From Streptomyces sp. F63 (GTDB lineage Bacteria; Actinomycetota; Actinomycetes; Streptomycetales; Streptomycetaceae), in NCBI RefSeq assembly GCF_018070345.1, contig NZ_JAGPXX010000002.1, positions 406,103-470,102 on the forward strand: 64,000 nucleotides of DNA, given 5' to 3'. The translations under genes and the position numbers were made by a program. Positions 26,136 through 35,104 of this stretch are shown here, one piece after another. Each line of letters begins with the position of its first letter. Positions within the stretch are counted from its first letter, which is position 1. The notes beneath the pieces are model-generated. The model was not told where the DNA came from. It did no database searches and saw nothing but the letters and a program-made list of their open reading frames with translations.

Positions 26136-26693
26136 ATGCACCGCCCCACACCGCTCCCCATGCCCTACGGGTTCCGCGTAGCGCCCCAACGTGACGCTGT
26201 CTCCGCGGCTCGGCGGCGCCTCGTGACCGTCCTCCACAGGTGGCGCGTCCCACTGTCCGAGGAGACCCTGCGCGACGTCGAGCTGATGTCGAGCGAGGTC
26301 ATCACCAATGCGGTGGTGCACACGGAGGCCACCTGTGCCGTTGCCGTCCGCTGGACGGGGCGGCGTGTACGCGTCGAAGTGACCGATGACGGTCCGGGCC
26401 GGCCGGTGGTGAACTCCGACGGGTCGGAGGGAGAACACGGACGGGGGCTCGTCTTGGTGGAGTCCTTGTCCGCGGCCTGGGGCACCCGGCGCGTCCCCGC
26501 AGGCAAGGTGATCTGGTTCGAGGTCGAGCCGGAAGCGTGCAAGACCGGCATGGAAAGGCTCTCTACCTTGGTCCGCGCCACGGTCTCTCGTGCACACCCC
26601 GGGGCAGGCCAGCCGGCCCGCATTCGGCCCCGGATCGTCGTTCTCACCCATGACCACGATCAGCTTCCCCGGCACCTCCTGAGCTCGGGCTGA
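26136..26693 (+). CDS. RsbW-like ATP-binding regulatory protein (HATPase_c_2)
   Basis: A 185-residue GHKL-fold protein. The N box is ELMSSEVITNAVVH, the G1 box VTDDGPG and the G2 box HGRGLVLVESLS, so ATP binding should be intact. Streptomyces carry dozens of such genes; they act as anti-sigma factor kinases or as partners of XRE/DUF397 proteins. AAAGGAA precedes the ATG. The C-terminal about 40 residues are a Pro/Arg tail. It is divergent from the broken XRE-TPR gene. Confidence 0.9.
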   Translation: MHRPTPLPMPYGFRVAPQRDAVSAARRRLVTVLHRWRVPLSEETLRDVELMSSEVITNAVVHTEATCAVAVRWTGRRVRVEVTDDGPGRPVVNSDGSEGEHGRGLVLVESLSAAWGTRRVPAGKVIWFEVEPEACKTGMERLSTLVRATVSRAHPGAGQPARIRPRIVVLTHDHDQLPRHLLSSG

Positions 26694-26762
26694 TCAAGAC
26701 CCTGCGCTCTGTCGGCGGCTGATGCTAGAACGGTGGCCGGACTTCGCGACACGGGGAGAGAC

Positions 26763-29700
26763 GTGACCGACCAGGCAGCTCACGACATCCCGCCCATCGC
26801 CGGGCTCTACGAGAAGCTCATCACCACCCGGCTGGAACGGCGCATCGGCGAGCTGGCCTCGCAGGGCTGGCAACCGGTGGCGGGCACGGTCGGTGAAGCC
26901 TCGTCCCCGCACGTCCTCTCCCGGCACATCGGAGAGACGGTCAGGCGGATTCTTCAAGGGCTCACCCCAGCCGAGCAGGTGGCGGCGGCCAATCACGTCC
27001 TGAAATCCCTCAACACGATCGAAGGCGCCCAGGAGTGGGTGCAGCTTGTCGCCGACGGGCCCCGTCAACTCCTGGCACTCTCCGAGAAAGAGTCGTCCGA
27101 CGCCTACGCACTCCGCCCGGCCACGCCCCTATCCGAAACGGCCCTGATCACCAATGCCCCGGAGGACCCGAGTGTCGGCTTCGAGTTGCGGGCCGAGCTC
27201 GCCACCGCGGACCGCGTGGACCTGCTGTGCGCCTTCGTGAAGTGGCACGGCCTCCGCGTCCTCGAAGAGTCACTTCAGGCCGCACGGCGCCGGGGGGTCC
27301 CGATACGCGTGATCACTACGACCTACCTCGGCGCGACCGAGCGCCGTGCCCTCGACCGGCTGGTGCGGGATTTCGGCGCCGAGGTCAAGGTCAACTACGA
27401 GCTGCGCTCGACCCGCCTGCACGCCAAGGCGTGGCTGTTCCGCCGCAACAGCGGCTACGACACCGCCTATGTGGGCAGCTCCAACCTCTCCAGGGCAGCT
27501 CTCCTCGATGGCCTGGAGTGGAACGTACGGCTCTCGTCCGTCGCCACCCCAGCCGTGCTCCAGAAGTTCGAGGCCACCTTCGACTCGTACTGGAACGAGA
27601 CGTCCTTCGAGCACTACGACCCGGACGAGGACAGCGACCGGCTGGATACCGCCTTGCAGCAAGCAGGCGGCAGTACGAGCGCCACTCCACGCGGTCGGAT
27701 CACTCTTTCTGGCCTTGAGGTGCGCCCGTACCCCCACCAGCGGGACATGCTGGAGCGCCTGGAGGTCGAGCGCGAGATCCACGACCGGCACCGCAATCTC
27801 CTGGTGGCGGCCACCGGCACCGGTAAGACGGTGATGGCCGCTCTGGACTACAAGCATCTGCGGCTGAAGCACGGCAGAGACCTGCGACTGCTGTTCGTAG
27901 CGCATCGCAGGGAGATCCTGCAGCAGTCGCTCCGCACCTACCAGGATGTGCTCGTCGACGCCAACTTCGGCGAGTCCCTGCACAGCGGAGAGATCCCGGA
28001 GAAGTGGGAACACGTCTTCGCCAGCGTGCAGTCGCTCAACGCCCGCTCCCTCGAACGGCTGCCACCCGGCCATTTCGATGTGGTGGTCATCGACGAGTTT
28101 CACCACGGCACTTCGCCGACCTACCGAAAGATCCTCGACCACTTCCGGCCCATGGAACTGCTCGGACTAACGGCGACCCCCGAGCGCATGGACGGCCGTA
28201 ACATCCAGGACGAATTCTTCGACGGCCGCATCGCTGCCGAGATGCGCTTGTGGGAGGCGCTGGAGAACGATCTCCTCAGCCCCTTCCACTACTTCGGCAT
28301 CACAGACAGCACGGACCTCCGCGCCGTGGCCTGGAAGCGCGGCTCCTACGACCCGGCGGCCCTGGACCGTGTCCTCACCGGCAGCACCGCACGCGCCCGG
28401 CTGGTTCTCAAGGCGGTCAGGGACAAGATCGCGGAACCTCACACCATGCGGGCTCTCGGCTTCTGCGTGTCCGTGGCCCACGCCCACTTCATGGCGGAAA
28501 CATTCCGCGGACAGGGCCTGCGTGCAGTCGCCCTGTCCGCGGAGACACCCGCAGATCAGCGGAAGGCGGCCCTGGACGACCTCAGGTCCGGAGAGCTCCA
28601 GGTCATCTTCTCCGTCGACCTCTTCAACGAAGGACTCGACGTCCCGGATGTCGACACTCTGCTTCTCCTGCGTCCGACCTCGAGCGCCACACTGTTCCTC
28701 CAGCAACTCGGCCGAGGGCTACGCCGGAGTGAGGGGAAGGCCGTGCTGACCGTTCTCGACTTCATCGGCCAGCACCGCAAGGAGTACCGCTTCGAGAACC
28801 AGTTCCGCGCACTGACCAATCTCACCCGAAACCGGCTACTCGACCACATTGAGCACGATTTCCCGCAGCTCCCCTCCGGCTGCCAGATCGTCCTTGAACG
28901 CAAGGCCAAGAAGGAGATCATCCAGAACATCAGCAGCCAGTTGGGAGTCAACGTCACACAACTCGCGCGCGAGGTTGCGGACTACGCCAGACCACAACTC
29001 CGTGACTATCTCGCGGAGAGCGGCCGGGACATCAAGCAGCTCTACAAGGGGAGCAGCAACTCCTGGACCGGGCTGCTCCGCCGAGCACACCTGCTGACTG
29101 ACCCACCCCCCGACGGCGAAGCAGCCCTCCTGAAGCGCGTACCGGCCTTCTTGCATGTCGACGACCCGATCCGCTCCCGGGCCTACTCCGCCCTACTGGA
29201 GGACGACGCACTTCCCTACGACCAACTGGAAGAGCAGACCCAGGCGTATGCCCGCATGCTCTACTTCTCGATCTGGCCCCTCGGCGGACATGACACCTAC
29301 CAGGCGGGCTTCGACTCCCTCAAGCCTCAGCGCGCCTTCCGCAGCGAAGTGCGGGAGGTTCTGGCCCACGCTCTCGATCAGGCTGACCATGTGCCCATTC
29401 CCCTCCTGAGCGAGCAGGCGGGGTTGCCGTTGAGCGTCCACTCCTCGTACAGCCGCGAGGAGATACTGCCCGCGCTGGGCCAGTCCTTCATCGGCGGCAC
29501 CATGCCGGGGCACTTCCGGGAAGGCGTGCGGTGGTGCGAGAACATCCGGACCGACGCCCTTCTGATCACCCTGGAAAAGGACGAGAAGGATTTCTCCCCG
29601 CAGACCCGGTACAAGGACTACGCCATGAGCGAGTCCCTGTTCCACTGGGAGTCGCAGAACACGACCTCCGAAACCTCCCCCACGGGCCTCCGCTATCAGA

Positions 29701-29903
29701 ACCACCAGCGGCAGGGCTCCCAGGTGCTGCTGTTCGTCCGCCGCTACAAGAAGACGGACATCAACGGACCTCAGCCCTGGATGCTGCTGGGCCCCGCCGA
29801 GTACGTCGAACACCGGGGAAGCAAGCCCATGGGCGTCGTCTGGAAACTCCGGCACCCCCTGCCCGCCGACGTCTGGTCCTACTCCGCGGTGGCCGTCTCA
29901 TGA
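26763..29903 (+). CDS. PLD nuclease-SF2 helicase-DUF3427 protein
   Basis: A 1046-residue multidomain protein; the GTG at 26763 follows GGGGAGAG. Residues about 1-110 are helical and unassigned. Residues 130-290 form a phospholipase-D-type nuclease domain with His220-x-Lys222 and GSSNLS at 238-243. Residues 320-700 form a superfamily 2 helicase: Walker A AATGTGKT (349-356), DEFH (444-447), the LTATPERMDG motif and QQLGRGLRRSEGK (motif VI). The rest is the C-terminal DUF3427-type region, ending with an FVRRYKK-rich segment. This architecture is widespread in bacteria and is suspected to restrict or repair DNA, but no mechanism is settled. It is followed about 95 bp later by a 79-residue gene that may be its partner. 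Confidence 0.88.
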   Translation: MTDQAAHDIPPIAGLYEKLITTRLERRIGELASQGWQPVAGTVGEASSPHVLSRHIGETVRRILQGLTPAEQVAAANHVLKSLNTIEGAQEWVQLVADGPRQLLALSEKESSDAYALRPATPLSETALITNAPEDPSVGFELRAELATADRVDLLCAFVKWHGLRVLEESLQAARRRGVPIRVITTTYLGATERRALDRLVRDFGAEVKVNYELRSTRLHAKAWLFRRNSGYDTAYVGSSNLSRAALLDGLEWNVRLSSVATPAVLQKFEATFDSYWNETSFEHYDPDEDSDRLDTALQQAGGSTSATPRGRITLSGLEVRPYPHQRDMLERLEVEREIHDRHRNLLVAATGTGKTVMAALDYKHLRLKHGRDLRLLFVAHRREILQQSLRTYQDVLVDANFGESLHSGEIPEKWEHVFASVQSLNARSLERLPPGHFDVVVIDEFHHGTSPTYRKILDHFRPMELLGLTATPERMDGRNIQDEFFDGRIAAEMRLWEALENDLLSPFHYFGITDSTDLRAVAWKRGSYDPAALDRVLTGSTARARLVLKAVRDKIAEPHTMRALGFCVSVAHAHFMAETFRGQGLRAVALSAETPADQRKAALDDLRSGELQVIFSVDLFNEGLDVPDVDTLLLLRPTSSATLFLQQLGRGLRRSEGKAVLTVLDFIGQHRKEYRFENQFRALTNLTRNRLLDHIEHDFPQLPSGCQIVLERKAKKEIIQNISSQLGVNVTQLAREVADYARPQLRDYLAESGRDIKQLYKGSSNSWTGLLRRAHLLTDPPPDGEAALLKRVPAFLHVDDPIRSRAYSALLEDDALPYDQLEEQTQAYARMLYFSIWPLGGHDTYQAGFDSLKPQRAFRSEVREVLAHALDQADHVPIPLLSEQAGLPLSVHSSYSREEILPALGQSFIGGTMPGHFREGVRWCENIRTDALLITLEKDEKDFSPQTRYKDYAMSESLFHWESQNTTSETSPTGLRYQNHQRQGSQVLLFVRRYKKTDINGPQPWMLLGPAEYVEHRGSKPMGVVWKLRHPLPADVWSYSAVAVS

Positions 29904-29998
29904 GGCCCGGCACCGACGACCACGGAGGCCAGGGTTCAAGTTGAGCAGGATGCCTCACGGCAGTGCTTCGCCGCGCTCATCGTGGAAACATGTGCCCC

Positions 29999-30238
29999 AT
30001 GGCTTTGATCAACGAATTCGAGTCACGGCCCTCTGACGCCCAGAGCGTGCACGGGCCTGTGAGCTGCGGCTACCGGGTGTTCACCATAGAGGGGCAGCGC
30101 ATCCTGCAGTTGGATACCTACGGATCTCCTGAGCGGAAGATCCAGGGGAAGACCAGCCAGAGCATTCAGCTGGACGCCAAATCGGCCCAAGACTTGATCA
30201 ACATTCTCAAGGAATCGTTTCCCAACATCAAAGGCTGA
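29999..30238 (+). CDS. 79-residue protein following the DUF3427 helicase
   Basis: A small acidic-basic protein starting MALINEFES with GGAAA 10 nt upstream. The body reads YRVFTIEGQRILQLDTYGS, then KTSQSIQLDAKSAQDLINILKESFP: a beta-hairpin followed by one helix, a compact fold reminiscent of small ssDNA-binding (PC4-like) modules, though this comparison is only by pattern. Database entries of this type are sometimes mislabelled methionyl-tRNA formyltransferase; nothing here supports that. It is the only gene between the helicase and the next regulator, and on the same strand. Confidence 0.68.
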   Translation: MALINEFESRPSDAQSVHGPVSCGYRVFTIEGQRILQLDTYGSPERKIQGKTSQSIQLDAKSAQDLINILKESFPNIKG

Positions 30239-30364
30239 CGCTCCTGTTGAAGGACAGGTGCGGTGCACAGTCGACAGTGGCCCGAGCACAAGGACGCCAC
30301 AAGCCGTCTGCGGCTGCAGATCTGCGGACCCATCGGCACGACGCCGGGCACCGAGGCGCACTGA

Positions 30365-31102
30365 TTAGGTATCAGTTCCTTGTGTGGTGACGAGATACGC
30401 CACACCGGCCTCATGAGCCGCCGGCCCGTCTCGGACTTCAGTGTGCCCGTGCTTCCCCGACGGCCCGCCCGTCTCGTCCGCTCCGGTCCAGGAGGACGCC
30501 AGACGCTCGACGATGCTCACTCTATCGCCGCCTCGTGCTGCGCAGCAGTGCAGGAGATCCGACATGAGGGCGAAGGTGAGTTCCTCCATCAGCGGCAGAC
30601 TGCGCGGCGGGGAGGAGAAGGAGACACGGACGCCGGCAGCGTCGCAGTAGCTCTGCAACGCTGCCGTGGCGCGGTCAACCCGGCTGCGGTCGTACGCGGG
30701 CACGAGTACGAACTCGCACCAGACCACCTTGCCGGCAGAAGTGAGCGCCGCGGCACAGTCGGACGCCATCGCGGCGATCAGATGCAGTCCGCGGCCGCAC
30801 TCGCTGTCGCAGTCGGCGTCCCTCAGCACTGGCAGTTCGCGACTCTCGTCGTGCACCTCGACGCGTACCCGGTCGGGGAGCTGCTCAAGGATGAGCGTCG
30901 CCACCGATCCTGCTCCGACATGTTTGATGACGTTGGCGACCAGCTCGGTGACAGTCAGCTGAACTTCCTCAGCCAGCGCTGGCAGATCCCACTGCGCAAG
31001 CTGTTCTTTGACCAGTGATCGCAGTCTTTGCAGCTGAGTCGCCTCAGCCGCAAACACGATGACAGACCGGGTGCGGGTCTCCGCGGCCCCGAGTTCCAGC
31101 AT
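30365..31102 (-). CDS. HATPase_c regulatory protein of a WhiJ-like module
   Basis: A 245-residue protein whose N-terminal about 150 residues are a GHKL ATPase: LTVTELVANVIKHV (N box), EVHDESRELP (G1 region, weakened) and ECGRGLHLIAAMA (G2 box). The C-terminal about 95 residues are unassigned. GGGAGGGAGAGG precedes the ATG. It is divergent from the XRE-DUF397 genes; the same trio (ATPase, XRE, DUF397) occurs at the whiJ locus of S. coelicolor, which affects sporulation. It is probably a modulator of the neighbouring XRE protein or of a sigma factor. Confidence 0.85.
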   Translation of the reverse strand: MLELGAAETRTRSVIVFAAEATQLQRLRSLVKEQLAQWDLPALAEEVQLTVTELVANVIKHVGAGSVATLILEQLPDRVRVEVHDESRELPVLRDADCDSECGRGLHLIAAMASDCAAALTSAGKVVWCEFVLVPAYDRSRVDRATAALQSYCDAAGVRVSFSSPPRSLPLMEELTFALMSDLLHCCAARGGDRVSIVERLASSWTGADETGGPSGKHGHTEVRDGPAAHEAGVAYLVTTQGTDT

Positions 31103-31184
31103 GCCTCTCCCTCCCGGGCGCTGCGGCTGTCAACCGACACATCGCCCTGGGTCACGTCCCCGTGCTGACGCAAAGAGAATGACA

Positions 31185-31213
31185 GTGAGAACTCTCTTCA
31201 TGTAACTTCTCAC
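31185..31213. promoter_or_regulatory. Inverted repeat between the divergent ATPase and XRE genes
   Basis: GTGAGAA (31185-31191) and TTCTCAC (31207-31213) form a perfect 7-bp inverted repeat with a 15-nt centre, two helical turns between half-sites. It lies in the AT-richer core of the 219-bp divergent promoter region, so it is a plausible operator for the XRE protein. No published site is matched. Confidence 0.55.
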
Positions 31214-31321
31214 GAACTTCCCACCCGCACGAGTGAACGCGGTGGATGCCGGTCGCCGGGCCCCATAGCCTGCTCAGCGTCCACGAGCGATGAAGCAGCC
31301 AAGCTCCCCGGGAGACAACCG

Positions 31322-32167
31322 TTGGCAGCCAAAGCCACCACACGCCGCCGTCAGCTCGGCGCCATGATGCGAAAGCTGCGGGCACGCAACGGCATGACGC
31401 TGGAGGAGGCAGGCCGACTGGTCGGGGTGTCCAAGGCGACCATCAGCCGCTACGAGACCCAGCAGGGTCCGGTCAAGTGGCTTGTGGTGGAGGCGCTGTG
31501 CCGGGAATACGGCGCCAGTGACGCGGAGCGGCAAGCAGTCGTCGCACTGGCCAAGGAAGCGAAGCAGCAGAACTGGTGGCACTCCTTCGCCAACTACCTT
31601 CCGGAAAGCGCCAGTCTTCTCCTGACGCTCGAAGACGAGGCGGTACGCGAGGACCACTTCGCCTGTGTCTACGTTCCCGGGCTGCTCCAGACCCGGAATT
31701 ACGCCGAGGCCGTACAGCACGCCTCGGAGATGCGACGGCCTCCGGAGGAGATCGAGCAGCTCGTCAACCTCCGTATCAAACGGCAGGCCATTCTGAGCAG
31801 ACCGCATCCACCGCACCTGTGGATCGTGCTGGACGAGTCGGTCCTGCGTCGCGTGGTCGGTTCCCGGGAGACCATGCGCGCACAGCTCACACGGCTACTG
31901 GAAGCCAATGAAGCTCCCGGCATCACCCTCCAGGTGCTGCCGTTCGCCAGGGGCGCGCACTCCGCCGCCAAGGGCAGCTTCGTCATCCTGGGCGGACCGG
32001 AACCGTCCCTGGACGTCGTCTACGTGGAGACCCATGTGGGCTCCCTGTTCATGGAGAAGGACGAGGAGCTGGACCACTACCGGCTTGCCTTCGACTACCT
32101 GCGCGCACAAGCATTGGACATGGCCGCGTCGTCGGCCTTGATCGACGAAGCCCGCAGGGAGATGTGA
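31322..32167 (+). CDS. XRE-family regulator with DUF5753 (WhiJ-like)
   Basis: A 281-residue DNA-binding protein. The TTG start is 8 nt past GGGAGA. The helix-turn-helix covers about residues 12-65 (QLGAMMRKLRARNGMTLEEAGRL, VSKATISRYETQQG). DUF5753 fills the rest (FACVYVPGLLQTRNYAEAV, LWIVLDESVLRRVVG, ITLQVLPFARGAHSAAKGSFVIL, YVETHVGSLFMEKDEEL). Its stop codon overlaps the start of a DUF397 gene. In Streptomyces such XRE/DUF397 pairs tune development and secondary metabolism; the DUF397 protein is thought to modulate its XRE partner. Confidence 0.93.
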   Translation: MAAKATTRRRQLGAMMRKLRARNGMTLEEAGRLVGVSKATISRYETQQGPVKWLVVEALCREYGASDAERQAVVALAKEAKQQNWWHSFANYLPESASLLLTLEDEAVREDHFACVYVPGLLQTRNYAEAVQHASEMRRPPEEIEQLVNLRIKRQAILSRPHPPHLWIVLDESVLRRVVGSRETMRAQLTRLLEANEAPGITLQVLPFARGAHSAAKGSFVILGGPEPSLDVVYVETHVGSLFMEKDEELDHYRLAFDYLRAQALDMAASSALIDEARREM

Positions 32168-32379
32168 TGCGCGCAGGACGTCAGCCCGCCATACCTGATA
32201 ACGCTTGGTTCAAGTCGTCGTACAGCAGCGCGGGCCCCACGGAATGTGTTGAAGCCGCCCTGCTCAGGCGCGGCACAGCGGTCCGTGATTCCAAGTCGCC
32301 CGGTCGGCAGGGGCTGTGGTTCGGACCGTCGGCATGGAGCGCGTTCACGAAGGAGTTGCGTCATGGCAATCTCGGCTGA
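32167..32379 (+). CDS. DUF397 protein, first copy
   Basis: A 70-residue protein with the family hallmark AWFKSSYSSAGPTECVEAALLRRGTAVRDSKSP and the closing FGPSAWSAFTKELRHG. AGGGAG lies 5 nt before the ATG at 32167, which overlaps the TGA of the XRE gene by one base, so translation is coupled. It is the likely partner of the XRE protein. Confidence 0.92.
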   Translation: MRAGRQPAIPDNAWFKSSYSSAGPTECVEAALLRRGTAVRDSKSPGRQGLWFGPSAWSAFTKELRHGNLG

Positions 32380-32473
32380 GCCCTCCAGCCCTGGCAGGCC
32401 CACAAGGCTTTCTGGAGGCCCGTCGTCCCCTCAGCCGCCAGCCGGATCCAGCGGCGCGGGGACCTTGAGCGTC

Positions 32474-32674
32474 ATGCCTCACCCCGTACCGACGGGCGTC
32501 CAGTGGCACAAGAGCAGCTACAGCAACGGTTCCGGGGGCGAGTGCGTGGAGGTCGCCACCATGCCCGCGTCCATGCTGGTGCGCGACTCCAAGAACACGG
32601 CCGGGCCCGTGCTCGCCGTGCCCCGCGGAGAGTGGGCCGCCTTCGTCTCCGCGGTGCGCCACGGAACGATGTGA
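32474..32674 (+). CDS. DUF397 protein, second copy
   Basis: A 66-residue paralogue of the preceding gene: VQWHKSSYSNGSGGECVEVA, then MLVRDSKNTAGPVLAVPRGEWAAFVSAVRHG. The ATG at 32474 has a weak ribosome site (GGGGA about 11 nt upstream); TTG 32465 is possible. Tandem DUF397 copies after one XRE gene suggest a local duplication. Confidence 0.9.
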   Translation: MPHPVPTGVQWHKSSYSNGSGGECVEVATMPASMLVRDSKNTAGPVLAVPRGEWAAFVSAVRHGTM

Positions 32675-32728
32675 ACCGATCCAGTGAGGACCACGTGATG
32701 GCGGCCCTCACGGCCGAGAGGTCCTGGC

Positions 32729-33220
32729 TTACCAGGTGAGTTGGAGGATGCCGCCCACCGGCAGGGCATGCCGGCGGTCCGCGTACTCGTCGAGGCGGGT
32801 CACGATGCGGTCGACGACCGGGGGGATCTCCTCGGCCCGTACGTAGGCCGGGAGAGCCTTGGCGTGGCCGCCGCGGCGTACCTCCCAGACCGGTACGGCG
32901 ATACCGGCCAGTTCCTCCGAGCGCTCCATGTCGGCTCGCGCCCGCGGGGAGGACTTCGCCGGCTTCGTCTTGCGGCGGCGTGCCGCCTTGTTCCGCTCGG
33001 CGGGGTCCGCGGGCCAGAACAGGCCGTTGTCACCGGCGGCCGGCCGCCCGTACACCCCGAGCTCGATGCCCGCCTCCGCCTCGGCCAGGAAGTGCACGAG
33101 GTCGTGCGGCAGGTACGGATGTCCGCCGGGACCGTTGCGCAGGGCCGGCGCCGCGCCGGTCTCGCGGTGCACCGCGATGTCGTAGCTCGTACCGGGGCCC
33201 TTGGTGAAGACGACACGCAT
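32729..33220 (-). CDS. Conserved-looking protein of unknown function
   Basis: A 163-residue soluble protein. The start is taken at ATG 33220 (MRVVFTKGPGTSYDIAVHRETG), because upstream reading gives only low-complexity sequence; the ribosome site is weak. Notable segments are HPYLPHDLVHFLAEAEAGIELGVYGRP and DNGLFWPADPAERNKAARRRK, with a basic Lys/Arg cluster in the middle. Proteins of this appearance are common in Streptomyces. It is convergent with the DUF397 genes and divergent from the DUF6879 module. No function is proposed. Confidence 0.65.
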   Translation of the reverse strand: MRVVFTKGPGTSYDIAVHRETGAAPALRNGPGGHPYLPHDLVHFLAEAEAGIELGVYGRPAAGDNGLFWPADPAERNKAARRRKTKPAKSSPRARADMERSEELAGIAVPVWEVRRGGHAKALPAYVRAEEIPPVVDRIVTRLDEYADRRHALPVGGILQLTW

Positions 33221-33457
33221 GCCCGGCCCGGTAGGCGTCGGACCGGCGGCCCAGCACCCCGTTTTCCACCGCGGTGCGAGGAGGCGTGGGCAGCCTCCTC
33301 CGCAGGGCGCGGGCGGCGGGCGGCTGCGGCAGAAATGCCGCCCCCGACGCCCGAGCGCGGTTTCCCGTTCCCGCAAGCCGTCCGGCTTGACTGCGGAGCA
33401 TCGGCCTCGGGAATATCGACCGGGGCGCGGAGTCGTCCCGGGAATGGGGGGTTGCTC

Positions 33458-33658
33458 GTGGCCATGCAGGTCACCAAGCTCGTCAGTACGTGCGAATTGA
33501 AAGACTGTCCCACGCTCTACGCCACGGATCGTGACACGCTTCTCGTCCAAGGCGAGACCCCGACCGGTCACGGTCTGGAGATTCCGGCGCACGAGACGCT
33601 GGTGGAGATTCCCATGGACCTCATCCGGAGGGCTGTCCGTGACAAGCTCATCCAGTGA
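33458..33658 (+). CDS. 66-residue protein leading the DUF6879 module
   Basis: A tiny protein starting at GTG 33458 with a GGGGGG ribosome site; ATG 33464 is an alternative. The sequence includes LVSTCELKDCPTLYATDRDTLLVQGETPTG and a C-terminal VEIPMDLIRRAVRDKLI, a short beta-rich body with a C-x-x-x-x-C pair. It overlaps the DUF6879 gene by 20 nt in another frame, so the two are co-translated. The family is not recognised; it recurs next to DUF6879 and XRE genes in actinobacteria as far as I recall. Confidence 0.72.
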   Translation: MAMQVTKLVSTCELKDCPTLYATDRDTLLVQGETPTGHGLEIPAHETLVEIPMDLIRRAVRDKLIQ

Positions 33659-34163
33659 TTTCGGGGAACTCTTCGACGGGTTCCGGAAAGAGGCGTTCCG
33701 TCTCGAAACCCTGGCCACCTACAACATCCCCCGCGCTGAGAGAAACCTCAGGGCCTTCCTCGCCGGTGAGGCACAGCCACCGGACTACAACGAGGAATGG
33801 CTGTCCGAGGTGCGGCGTCACACCGGTGCCGGAAAGCGGGTCTACCGGGTCCACGTCCTCAGCCGCCCCCTGACGGATTATCTCCGTTACGAACTGGGCT
33901 GGGGCTACACCAAGAACATGACGGCCGGCGAGGAGTTCTTCATCCTCGACACCACGGAACGGGAGAATCCTTTGGAGGGTGTCCCGGACTTCTGGTTCTT
34001 CGACTCCCGTACGGCCGCCGTCATGCACTACGACGAGGCGGGTACGTTCCTCGGGCCGGAGGTCGTCCCGGAAGACCGTGCGCCGGAGTTCATCCGGTAC
34101 CGGGAGACGGCCCTCGCTCATGCCGAACCCTTCCCGGACTGGTGGTCCAGGCACCGATCGTGA
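33639..34163 (+). CDS. DUF6879 family protein
   Basis: A 174-residue protein. The GTG at 33639 follows GGAGGG and overlaps the small gene upstream. The family signature is clear: DFGELFDGFRKEAFRLETLATYNI, then RVYRVHVLSRPLTDYLRYELGWGYTKNMTAGEEFFILDTT and DFWFFDSRTAAVMHYDEAGTFLG. Its stop overlaps the next XRE start (GTGA). The biochemical role is unknown; constant linkage to DUF5753 XRE regulators suggests it works with them. Confidence 0.9.
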   Translation: MTSSSSDFGELFDGFRKEAFRLETLATYNIPRAERNLRAFLAGEAQPPDYNEEWLSEVRRHTGAGKRVYRVHVLSRPLTDYLRYELGWGYTKNMTAGEEFFILDTTERENPLEGVPDFWFFDSRTAAVMHYDEAGTFLGPEVVPEDRAPEFIRYRETALAHAEPFPDWWSRHRS

Positions 34164-34990
34164 ACAAGGCACAACTGGGCACGGCGCTGCGGGCCTTGCG
34201 GAAAGCCTCCGGCCGGGAGGCCAAATCCGTGGCCCGCAGCGCCGTCATGTCCGCCTCCAAGCTGTCGAAGATCGAGAACGGCAGGCTGGCGCCGAGCGTC
34301 ACCGGCGTGGAGCGCATTCTCAGCGCTCTGGGAGTGTCCGACGAGATACGGCGCGAGTACGTGGACGCGGCCCGCGCCGCCGCCACCGAAGCCACCGCCT
34401 GGCGGCACCTCAAACGGATCGGAGCCGACAAGGGCCAGCGGGAGACGCAGGCCCTCGAAGCCCAGATGACCACGCTGCGGCTCTTTCAGCCCGCCCTCGT
34501 GCCGGGGCTGCTCCAGACACCCGAGTACATGCGCGCGGTCCTGCTCCGCCACGAGCTGAGCGAGGGCGTGCTCGCGCGGACGATCAACGGCCGGCTCATG
34601 CGTCAGCACGTCCTTTACGGAGAGGGAAAAACTCTGCGGTTCGTCATCACGGAGCCGGTGCTCCGCTGGCGCCTCCTTCCACCACGGATGATGGCCGCGC
34701 AGATGGACCGGATTCTGTCGGCATCGCGGCTCCCCCATGTCGATATCCGCGTGGTTCCCCAGGACGCGCGGCAGACGGACATCGCCAATCACGCCTTCGT
34801 CATTCGCGACGATCGGCTGGTCACCGTCGAGACCGTTCACGCGGAACTCACCGTCACCGATGCGCAGGACGTCGAACTATACGTCCGGAAGTTCGAAGAT
34901 TTCGCGAACATCGCCCTGCGGGGGCGGGAGATGACGTCTCTGCTCACGGAATGCCGGGACATTTTTTTGAGAGAAGAGGAAACCGGCTAG
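34160..34990 (+). CDS. XRE-family regulator with DUF5753, second module
   Basis: A 276-residue protein starting GTG 34160 (NKAQLGTALRALRKASGREAKSV) and overlapping the DUF6879 stop. Helix-turn-helix segment MSASKLSKIENGRLAPSVTGVERIL. The DUF5753 part includes LFQPALVPGLLQTPEYMRAVLL, RFVITEPVLRWRLLP and HVDIRVVPQDARQTDIANHAFVI. It is paired with a DUF397-like gene 114 bp downstream. It should bind promoters of its own module and possibly distant targets. Confidence 0.92.
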   Translation: MNKAQLGTALRALRKASGREAKSVARSAVMSASKLSKIENGRLAPSVTGVERILSALGVSDEIRREYVDAARAAATEATAWRHLKRIGADKGQRETQALEAQMTTLRLFQPALVPGLLQTPEYMRAVLLRHELSEGVLARTINGRLMRQHVLYGEGKTLRFVITEPVLRWRLLPPRMMAAQMDRILSASRLPHVDIRVVPQDARQTDIANHAFVIRDDRLVTVETVHAELTVTDAQDVELYVRKFEDFANIALRGREMTSLLTECRDIFLREEETG

Positions 34991-35104
34991 AAGTACCTCG
35001 CACCTTTCCGCACCATGGAACACACGGAGCGCGCACGGCGCACCCAGGAGAGCGGAAACGTCGAGTTTCCCCTCTTCCCCACATCGAGCGGCGAAAGGTT
35101 CTTC

